DNA from: Zygnema cylindricum
Taxonomy: Eukaryota; Streptophyta; Zygnematophyceae; Zygnematales; Zygnemataceae
Direction of reading: 5' to 3'
Length of the DNA stretch: 27,414 nucleotides
NCBI GenBank assembly: GCA_037447655.1
Contig: JBBHKE010000441.1
Location: 200,628-228,041, forward strand
Of this stretch, positions 19,735 through 27,414 are shown one piece after another. The notes below the pieces were generated by a model that was not told the origin of the DNA, made no database searches, and saw nothing but the letters and a program-made list of their open reading frames with translations. Both the position numbers and the translations under genes were made by a program. Each line of letters starts with the position of its first letter. Position 1 is the stretch's first letter.

Positions 19735-20947
19735 CACCGTGAATCGCTATTACTGTAGTGTTAATGTTTTTTCTTCTCTTAAAACATTTTGTCTCCGTAC
19801 ACTCACGTCCGATTTCGGATCTGACGGTTGCGATTGAAATTCAAGATTCCCAGCTTCCGATTGACGGTCTCAAATTGAAAATCGGACAAATGTGTACAGA
19901 GAAGTTATGATTTAAGTGGCGAAAAAATAGTAACACTACAGTAATAGCATTTTTTGGCCACTTATAACATCTTTTCTCCGTACACACTTGTCCGATTTTA
20001 AGTTTAACACCGACAATCGAAGGCTGACAATCTTACCTTTCAATCGCAAAAGTCAGATTTACAATCCGACGTGAGTGTACGGAAAAAAAAGATGTTTTTA
20101 AGTGGCAAAAAAAGCATTTACACTAAGAAGCATAGAGGTTTCATTCGTAGTATGCGCACGGTAAAAAACTTTGAAAAAAAATGCATATGCGCATTATTCA
20201 AAATTTCAGATTTTTTAAAATGCGTTGACCGACTTTGACTTAATTATAAAATAAAAATATGAAAAATTTCATCAAAAGTACTACTACAACTTAGGGTATG
20301 TGTCCATGTATTAAAGTACCGGGTTTTTTATTAGCACGAAGGAGAGTACTCCCTATTTTTTTCATTGCCCATCACGCGCATGTACGTAAAAAAACTGCAG
20401 TTAATCAAATTTAACTCAAAAAAAAGTTTACATCAACATTGGTACTGTTTAACCAGCGTTAATTATTCTAATGTCGAATATTTATAGATAGTGTAATGTA
20501 AAAATGTGTCAGTCCGTACTAAAACTGCTCATTATTTCGTACATACGTACAAAATAAGTGTCAGAGAATGGCGTCGAAAGAGAAAATTGAGTGCGTCGCA
20601 CGGAAAAGCGTACTCAGATTTGATTCCAAGTCAAAAAGACGAGAGAAAATCGCGAGAACGTGCTCTCACATATTCAGGCGTCGAATATGTGAACACAGAC
20701 TTTCGCGGCTACCCTAAAAGCATGGGAAACTATATCGATTTCTTAACTCTAACAGCGATTCACGGTGTACTTTCAACCTTTTTTTTAGAAATTCCGTACA
20801 TTATAGCCGTACAGTTAACCCGTACACGAAAAGTATACGAAATTACGAATAGTTCAAAAAACCCAAAAAATAATGCATAATCGTAAAAATTTCAGAATTT
20901 TAACGAATGAAACCTCTATGCTAATAAGCTAATAGCATTTCACGGTG
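19735..20947. mobile_element. Family D element D5 carrying nested element C2
   Basis: The left end CACCGTGAATCGCTATTA follows TA (19733-19734); the right end AATAGCATTTCACGGTG precedes TA (20948-20949). Without C2 it is about 415 bp. The interior is two tandem foldbacks. Unit a (19753-19941) begins CTGTAGTGTTA and ends TAACACTACAG. Unit b (about 19942-20126) has arms with GCCACTTA..ACATCTTTT..CCGTACAC and their complement. Confidence 0.7.
20131..20920 (+). mobile_element. Family C TIR element C2 (790 bp, 8-bp duplication)
   Basis: The ends CATAGAGGTTTCATTCGT and its inverted partner are flanked by CTAAGAAG (20123-20130) and CTAATAAG (20921-20928), an 8-bp duplication with one mismatch. It is the inverted counterpart of C1. 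The plus frame 20506-20880 (124 codons) is broken in C1, so it is not a conserved gene. A hairpin CACATATTC..GAATATGTG (20666-20690) is kept in C1 as CACATGTTC..GAATATGTG. Family E-like end at 20294 and D-like end at 20767 lie inside. Confidence 0.82.
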
Positions 20948-20949
20948 TA

Positions 20950-21452
20950 CCGTACGGAAAACAGGGTTTTTATACAGCATTCATACTCACGTCTCCAAAC
21001 TTTATCAAACTTTAAACCTCGAACATTTTATAAAAACGACGAAAGTTCAAAATAATTCGTAAAAATTCGAAACGAAGCCAAATACGTGACCAAAATCCGA
21101 AACTACATACAGTATCCAAACCATAGTTCAAGTAGGCGTTTCTATTGTAGGTATTTGTCGGCGCCTTCATCGTAAGTTGTGTAATGGGCTATTCATGTGA
21201 TCATCGTAAGTCACTAATTTTATCAACGACCGTCCGATCGTCCAAATCTGACGATAGTCCTATCCTAAGTTGTGTTATAGGCGTTTCATGTGATCTTCTT
21301 AGATCACTACTTTAATCAGCGACCGTCCGATCGTCCGAAACGGTTTAGATAGAAGGTCGCTCAAAACTAACAGAAAAATATTTTTTTGTCCGTTTTTTTT
21401 TTCAAATTTAGACATGACGTTTAATTCTCTATCGATCCATGTGCAACTCAAC
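20950..21452. other. No gene recognised; linker before duplication copy 2
   Basis: GTACCGTACGG palindrome at its start, then AT-rich DNA, a two-copy tandem repeat (listed separately), and unrelated sequence up to the left edge of the duplication at 21453. No gene. Confidence 0.5.
21172..21345. repeat. Two-copy tandem repeat, about 93-bp period
   Basis: CGTAAGTTGTGTAATGGGC.. and CCTAAGTTGTGTTATAGGC.. both run through TTCATGTGATC, TCACTA.TTT.ATCA and CGACCGTCCGATCGTCC. The copies differ by scattered substitutions. Confidence 0.75.
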
Positions 21453-22132
21453 CTTCTAGACGAACACCCATACAAAAAAACATGGACAAAATTGTACAAT
21501 TTTAGCACATCTATTGCGCCAAAGGGGTGTCTACACGAACTTGTAAAAGAAATTGTGTCCGACAAACTCGTAATGTAACCTTTGCCAAGTCCATTCCTCT
21601 TAGAGGACCATTCTTTCATGTAAAAGAGGGAGACGGATCTCAACCCCGATCGAGATAACCATCGATGAACCTTTTTTTGACTTTGTATGGCGACCAATCT
21701 GGCAGGGAGGCAACTATTGATACTCATCATTATTTAATAAACTTATCACCTTTTAAGTCGCTTTTGGCTTCCCGCAAATTGTATTTAGCTTGATAACCAA
21801 CCTAAGTTACGACATGGAGTTTGTGACTCTAACTGTCAACTTCACATCTACGGCTTTAATAAGTTGATGTGGAACAACGGTTGACATTTCATGAAAGTCG
21901 TTGAGGAGCTATTTTGCCAACGCGGCCTTTTACTTTAAATGGTCCACTCTATTTTAGGAGAGCCATTAGTGCTCCTTTATATTTCAAAACTAAATGTTTT
22001 GAAAATCACCGGGAAAAATATTTGTATAGACTTCCAACAACTTTTCGGGCGCAAGATTAGGTGAATTGTGCTTGAGTCTTTGGTGTCGAGAGCCATAACT
22101 ATATAGTTCTATTAAATAAGAGAAAATACTCT

Positions 22133-22360
22133 ATTCTTATTGTTTGGAAGAAAGGCGACTCACTCCTCATGTTTGGAGACTAGCATAATGTGAACAAAAG
22201 AACGGTGAACACTCTTTCACATATTGATGATTTGCTCGATCAACTTCAGGTGCTATGTGCTTCATGTGTCTTAACTTGGTAAAAAGTTTATTATCATATT
22301 CGAATCACTGATGAAGATGTGCAAAAAACTACGTTTTGAACGCAGATTGAGCATTTTTAG
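22133..22360 (+). pseudogene. Ty3/gypsy reverse transcriptase remnant, copy 2
   Basis: Identical to 17455-17682, including all stops, so it was already dead when the block was duplicated. Interrupted at 22364 by the copy of E1. Confidence 0.8.
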
Positions 22361-22363
22361 TTA

Positions 22364-23327
22364 GGGTACGTCCCCATGTGTTAAAGTATCGACTTTAATC
22401 TGTCGTTTTCGCACAAAACGCAGTTCCGTACGAGAAAAACTTTAGACGTACAAAAAAATCAACTCTTTAAAAGTAAAGCAAACGTCAAGTCTATACTTTG
22501 AATGTACTTCATATTTGTCGTCATCTTAACAAATTTTGGCGTATTCCTATTTTCGACCCCCATGCAAGAGATTCCAGCCCGTCAAAAAACTTCATCAAAA
22601 ATCACCTTGCGAGGTGATTTTAGGGAAAGTACCGCCCAAAACAACAAATGCAAAACGGCACACGCACGCGACACACGAGCGGGAAAATTTTAGGACGACT
22701 CACTATTTTTCTCCCTGGCCGTCACGTGCATGTACAGAAAATACGAGGATGTAAGGAAAAAAAACTGAAGGGGTCGCGGACCTCGAACCTCCACTTTCAT
22801 TCATGGGTCCTCGGTAAAATTTTGCGTCGTTGTCGCCTCTCCCCTCTCCCTCTCACACTATCACTTTTATCTCACACTTTTTAGAATGAGGCACGACAAA
22901 ATTGGTATGAAATTAAAGATGTTTGAAAAATAATTCTTTTTACTACCCTTCATGTATATTTTTATGGCAAGTATAGCGAAAAAAGTAGAGAAAACGAAAT
23001 TCGGTATCCATGGCCAAAAGTCCTTGAATCTGTGACGTCGACGTTGTCACAAGTGAGCGTGACGTCACGATGTTAGAAAACCCTAAACATCTGTCATGTC
23101 ACTAAATTACAAAAATGTAGACGTCTACAACTGTCGTTGTTTTTGTTGGCGTCACTAATTTCGTAGTCGTCGTCAACCGTCACAAAGTTGTACCTACGTC
23201 TACAACCGTCACATTTCAAAGTTCCGATTTCAATTTCGCACGTAGGGACGCTTTTCAAAGTAGTACGGAACACTTCACTACAGTCCAAAATAGTTTTTCA
23301 AAGTATCGCTTACATGGGGACGTACCC
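22364..23327. mobile_element. Family E element, copy of E1
   Basis: Positional copy of E1 inside the duplication, with the same TTA flanks. Not an independent insertion. Confidence 0.9.
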
Positions 23328-23330
23328 TTA

Positions 23331-23571
23331 CCTATTAAAACGTTAAGGCTAATCGCAAAATCGCCATGTTGCCAATAAGGAATGAACTACACCGCTAATC
23401 GTTATTAGTGTTAAAATTTTGTTTGTGTTAATGCGAAATTATAATAAACAATACTAATGTAGTGCAAGGAGACGTGGCAGATTAACGATTAGCGGTGTAT
23501 CATATTGACAGAGATCGGGCCATGCTAGTTCGAGATGCATCACTAACGGAACCACTCTGGAATTAGAGTAA
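23331..23571 (+). pseudogene. Gypsy RT continuation, duplication copy 2
   Basis: Positional copy of 18653-18893, split by the copy of D3 at 23390-23497. Confidence 0.4.
23390..23497. mobile_element. Family D element, copy of D3
   Basis: Positional copy of D3 at the constant 4678-bp offset, with TA flanks. Confidence 0.82.
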
Positions 23572-24305
23572 GGGTGGCGTTCTATCAAGATTTTCTGTAA
23601 TTGTACGGGCAACATTACAGGATGCTACATTTTGAACGATGTGCTATCAAGAGTCTGTAATCCACGTGCTCAGAAGTGAGTGGTGCCACGTAAGATATGA
23701 TCGTATTTGAAAATCGTCAAATATTTTTTACACCTACCAGCTTCAACTCGAAATCGTCATTTGCATACCATATACGTGCGGACTAGGGCATCGTACCACA
23801 CAAATTTTGTACTCTTTGCAAACGCTTTTCAGATGCCAACTCATTTTTTTACGGTTTCTTCTTTTTTCACGTGACGAATAAGCGCTGCTACAAATAGTGT
23901 GACAAATGGGTGGTAACAAAAATAGCGCGACGAAAATTCGTTACGAGATACTTTTGTGATTTCGATTAGACTTTTGAATGTGTCCCTCATGTGCGAAATT
24001 TTTCGATTTCCGTTGGTTGCCGTCCTAACACGTATATTCATTATCCAACATGTCGCGGCTCAAATTTTTCTCTAAATGGTGATGTACCTCCTCGAGGAAC
24101 ATCACAATTTACAAAAACTTTGGAAGCAAATGCTTGGGGAAAAACATCCAACAATCATTGCTACCTCCCAGACCTTTGGAGAATATTGGCAAGATTCTAT
24201 GTAATGTTGTTCGCGTATAAAAACACAAATAACAGGTACGGCGTAGTACGGAGGGGTTCAGATTTCTGTAAGCAACCTCACTTTTCGTGTGATGGAACGC
24301 CACCC
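23572..24305. mobile_element. Family F TIR element F2 (734 bp, TAA duplication)
   Basis: Same length as F1. The left 168 bp are identical to F1 and the remainder is clearly diverged. The right end TGATGGAACGCCACCC is followed by TAA (24306-24308). The hairpin around 24067-24117 is partly decayed (GAGGAACATCACAATTTAC against GTAAATGGTGATGTACCTC). It carries TATAAAAACACAAATAA on the right side. Confidence 0.9.
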
Positions 24306-24346
24306 TAACTATAATAACGATGGGCGTAATTGTAAATTTGGTCTAA

Positions 24347-25826
24347 GGGTCAAGTTCCATCATTCGTTTCTGTAATCGTACGACTAACTCTACGGGCCGG
24401 GTTAATTGAGGGTGGAATTCCATTAGGCCGTCCCAGTAAATGTACGGAAAATTCTACTGGCAACGTTTACTGGAAGACTATTCCATTTTGTCGGGCCAGT
24501 AACAAACCTTCCTCAATTATGATTAGCGCCACGTAGGTTAGAGTCCAGATTTGAAAATCTTAAATAAAATCTTCAAACGGAAAGTCAGAACGAAATATTT
24601 GTACGGTTGGAGGTAGTTAATGATTCGTACATAAAGTTTGCGGCCAGATTTTTGATTTTGAAAACGGAAATCAAAATTTCGAAACGGAATGGCAACAAGA
24701 CGCGGCAAATTTTGAAGGTCGCGGCAAACTTTGAATGTCGGTGGATGTCAGACGGAGCGTGCGAAAAAAAATTCGGCTCACTTGCATCCAGCGTGGCAGG
24801 CGGCACATGGACCGTACGACGTAGGCACATGGCCTATACGACGTGTAGACCTTTGATCGCTTGTTCAAAGCATATCTTTTTTTCTTTTTCACGTGTACCA
24901 ATGGTACACGTCTAGTATCGTACAACTCTCCTCACGAGGAGAGTATCGTGACACTCGATGATGTGCGCGATTGCTTCGCGGATCTGAAAAAGCGGAATAT
25001 CCAACGGCCAAGAATTACGCCTACATCATTGGAGCTTCCCGACAGCTTTCCTGTAACGATTTTTCGTCTGACAAAAAAAAAACAAGGTACAGCGTGGTAC
25101 GCTTATGTACGAACTTATACGGCGTCCATTAACGAACCACAATTTTCTTCTAATGGAATTCCACCCTGAGTCGATGTTCCATCACGAAGAGTTTGTAATC
25201 CACGTGTTATACATTTAGTGGCACCACGTAGGTTTTTACCGGATATTGAAAATCTTTTAAAAATCTTCACACCGACAAATTTAACTTTAAATCTTCAATT
25301 GCGTACCATGTACCTGCGTACCAAGCCATAATACGACAAAACCTTTGTACTTTCGGTAAACGCCAATATTTTACGCCAGCTCATTTTTTAGGGTTCCTGT
25401 TTTCGAACATGACGAAAATCCTTTACTGGAAATAGTGTGACGAATGAAATTGCTCGACGAAGGACCGTTTCGAGATTACTTTTTTAATTTTCAGTTGCAC
25501 TTTGAAATGTACATACCATGTGCAAACTTCGTCAAATTTCGTTGGTTTTCCATCGTGACACAGCTTATTCGTCCAGCGTGTCACGATTATTTTTTTTCTG
25601 TATCTGCCAACCCACCTCTTACAGGCAGCTACATATAAAAATGAAGCGAACGCCTCGCGGATGAACATCTGACGGTCAGTATTACCTCCAAGAGCTTTGG
25701 AGAGTATTGGCAAGATTCTCTGTAATGTTGTTTCGCGTATAAAAACAAAATAAACGGTACGAATTGGTACGAATAGTCGCGGATTTTTGTAAACTACCCC
25801 ACTTTTCGACTGATGGAACTCGACCC
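24347..25826. mobile_element. Family F element F4 (1480 bp with nested F3; TAA duplication)
   Basis: Left end GGGTCAAGTTCCATCA, right end (inverted) GGGTCGAGTTCCATCA; TAA at 24344-24346 and 25827-25829. Removing F3 and one TGA leaves 720 bp, close to the 734 bp of F1 and F2. The two halves then align with F1 in order, including TTTGTAATCCACGTG and GTGGCACCACGTA on the left. On the right, TATAAAAACAAAATAA also aligns. Confidence 0.88.
24410..25166. mobile_element. Family F-like element F3 nested in F4 (757 bp, TGA duplication)
   Basis: 17-bp perfect TIRs GGGTGGAATTCCATTAG; TGA at 24407-24409 and 25167-25169. The interior differs from F1/F2 and forms a separate subfamily, with its own palindromes ACGTGTACC-AAT-GGTACACGT (24891-24911) and ACTCTCCTC..GAGGAGAGT (about 24925-24944). 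Overlapping frames of 81-102 codons on both strands show no transposase signature. Confidence 0.88.
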
Positions 25827-25829
25827 TAA

Positions 25830-26406
25830 CTCTAACTCTAATTCGAATCCACACTAAATTTTGTAAGTATAGTTGATCCCCTTTGACCTGATTGTTAAAA
25901 TACTCAGTTTAAACAAAATTAAGGTTATATTTATGCCTTAAAACATACAACTACAACTTCCAACATTATCCCAGCATATTCAAAAACCTCCTTGCTGAAA
26001 AAGACGTACAGATAGAGGAAGACATAGAACCATCAAAAACGACAACCCTAAAAAAAAAAGTACACGTACCCGTCTTAGTTTTTACGGCCGCTGTAAACTT
26101 GTGGAGAAGAATATATATTAACAAATCTTATCAAGCCCTCTTATTTAAACGCTTAATAAAAATATTTTTAGTATCTTACAATAATAATAAAAACCTGTAG
26201 AGGATGGCGATTCACGAGCGTGAAGGACAACCTAAAATGGTATCAAGAAAATATATATAGAAAAAAACTAAAAACACCATAAATTGGAAAAATAACATAG
26301 GTCGATAAGAGGGACCAAATGAAATGGACAGGTCACGGGAAGGAAGAGTTGTACGTTAGCGAGAGAGAAGAGGAGAACGGGGGGCGGAAGGGAAGAGGGG
26401 GATGTA
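25830..26406. other. No gene recognised
   Basis: It opens with a short CTAACTCTAACTCTAA run, then AT-rich DNA, then a GA-rich stretch (26330-26400) directly before element E2. No coding signal. Confidence 0.55.
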
Positions 26407-26409
26407 TTA

Positions 26410-27123
26410 GGGCGTGTCCCCATGTGTTCAAGTAAGGGTTTTTTTCCGTCGCTTACACAGAAAATGGGACTTCCAACTTGAAAATATTACTTCGTACGAA
26501 AAATGGGCAAAAACTCAAATACATTTTGCGTCATCGTGGAACTTGAAAGGTACCGCGATTTGGCAGTATTATCATCGCGATCCACTTCCAGCTCATCTTC
26601 ACACTTGCACTGGAATCAAATCGCGACCTGATTTTTATCAAAATACTACCCTGTAGACGAATAGAAAGCTTGGATTGCACGCGTCAAAAGTTTTCATTTT
26701 TTTTTGCAGTTGGGAGAATACACGAAAAAAAAATCGTTTGTCCGTTTGCTTATGTTGTCCGCGTGTGGGCGTCTACAAATGTCATTTTGTAGACGTAGGC
26801 GATTGCTTATGTTGTCCACTTGTGGGCGTCTACAAATGTCCGTCGGCGTCGACAATTGTCCCAGTATGTCAGGAGCTCGTTGCGGCGTACAAATGTCCGC
26901 AGTTTGTTACGAGATCGTTGGCGTCTACAAATGTTAACAGTTTGTTGGCGTCTACAGGTGTCGCAAGTATTGGCGACGTGTACAACTGCCACATATTCAA
27001 AATATGAAAATAATGAACGTGCAAGTAATGATTGACATAGGCACACTTTGAAAAGGACACCGTAAAATCAGCGCTAAATTCCAAAATAACGTTTCAAAAT
27101 ATTGGTTACATGGGAACACGCCC
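26410..27123. mobile_element. Family E TIR element E2 (714 bp, TTA duplication)
   Basis: Ends GGGCGTGTCCCCATGT and (inverted) GGGCGTGTTCCCATGT, one mismatch in 16. TTA at 26407-26409 and 27124-27126. The right half is built from GGCGTCTACAAATGTC motifs. Plus frames across it (26675-27007, repeated VGVYKC) reflect the DNA repeats rather than a protein. Confidence 0.9.
26768..26990. repeat. Degenerate subterminal repeats in E2
   Basis: GGCGTCTACAAATGTC or close variants at 26768, 26825, 26845, 26884, 26920, 26947 and about 26973, irregularly spaced (20-57 bp). One inverted partial copy (TTTGTAGACG) lies near 26787. Subterminal motif arrays in DNA transposons commonly bind transposase; that role is inferred here. 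Confidence 0.8.
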
Positions 27124-27126
27124 TTA

Positions 27127-27311
27127 CTAAGTTTGAAAAGCTGCAGGTTTGTTTTGCGCCTATGTTTGATGACGTCAAAGCATGTGACGTGTCACAGGAC
27201 ACCTTTAAGTGCCCAGATTTTGGTGTGAATGAGACCCGTTTTCCGATGACTTCTGGGTAAATCATCAGAATGGGCAAAAAGTCACAAATGCTCCGGTGGG
27301 AAGAGGCTCTG
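27127..27311. other. No gene recognised
   Basis: Short linker between E2 and F5 with TGACGTCA-like and GTGACGTGTCAC palindromic motifs (27168-27197). Nothing coding. Confidence 0.5.
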
Positions 27312-27314
27312 TCA

Positions 27315-27414
27315 GGGTGGCGTTCCATCAGGAAATTCTGTAAACGTACGGTCAACATTACAGAGTGCTACATTTTGATCAGTGTACTATCGCGCAGGGT
27401 CTGTAATCCACGTG
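27315..27414. mobile_element. Family F element F5, cut by the window end
   Basis: Left terminus GGGTGGCGTTCCATCA preceded by TCA (27312-27314). It follows F1 closely, including CAACATTACAG, GTGCTACATTTTGA and the subterminal TCTGTAATCCACGTG where the window stops. Confidence 0.85.

Larger units (their letters stand above)
21453..23739. repeat. About 2.29-kb direct duplication, copy 2
   Basis: Second copy of 16775-19061, same orientation. Flanks differ on the left (GCAACTCAAC before the edge). On the right the homologous but diverged remainder of F2 follows. Confidence 0.93.

Noticed and set aside
20506-20880. 124-codon frame in C2 as a possible transposase
   Set aside because: The matching strand of C1 is frame-shifted and stopped early, and no transposase motif is seen.
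26675-27007. Cys-containing VGVYKC repeat protein, or a CRISPR-like array in E2
   Set aside because: Motifs are irregularly spaced and degenerate, lie inside a TIR element with TTA duplications, and two other frames are equally open. The setting is eukaryotic and no cas genes are present.
1-27414. tRNA, rRNA or other structured RNA genes
   Set aside because: I scanned for cloverleaf-like and rRNA-like segments by eye and saw none that I could support.

Overview
This window is nuclear DNA from a eukaryote that I cannot name. It carries one spliced housekeeping gene (an ARFGAP1-type ArfGAP) whose exons have GT..AG boundaries and polypyrimidine acceptors. The rest is AT-rich and packed with degenerate transposable elements (TEs), minisatellites and long polypurine/polypyrimidine tracts. 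There are no operons, no Shine-Dalgarno-led gene runs, and no RNA genes that I could recognise. Most of the longer open frames lie inside low-complexity or transposon DNA and are not genes. A protist or microalga with a repeat-rich genome would fit; this is inference only.

Layout. 1-2486: mostly anonymous DNA, with a few exon-like stretches and a short TTGGGG run. 2487-5149 (minus): a three-exon ArfGAP gene. Its first intron holds a large 18-bp minisatellite that is purine-rich on the transcribed-sense strand. 5205-5471 and 6027-6293: a 267-bp direct duplication just upstream of the ArfGAP start, flanking an exon-like island at 5938-6018. 7391-8161: two back-to-back TIR elements (family D, TA target duplications). 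9344-10149: family C element (8-bp target duplication), present again in inverted orientation at 20131-20920. 11935-12054: truncated family D copy. 12480-14610: polypyrimidine/polypurine DNA containing two diverged tandem units.

16775-24305 is a transposon nest. A dead Ty3/gypsy reverse transcriptase is cut by a 964-bp element (family E, TTA duplication), then by a 108-bp family D element (TA), and followed by a 734-bp family F element (TAA). About 2.29 kb of this nest is repeated 4678 bp downstream with no difference or length change that I could see. The duplicated identity stops inside the family F element. 24347-25826 is another family F element, with a second one (24410-25166) inserted in it. 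26410-27123 is a second family E element with internal tandem motifs. A further family F copy starts at 27315 and runs off the window.

No transposase gene is visible for families C, D, E or F, so all appear non-autonomous. E and F have GGG..CCC ends and 3-bp TNA target duplications, which points to the PIF/Harbinger superfamily. C, with 8-bp duplications, is hAT-like. D, with TA duplications, is Tc1/mariner-like. Superfamily assignments rest on termini and target duplications only.
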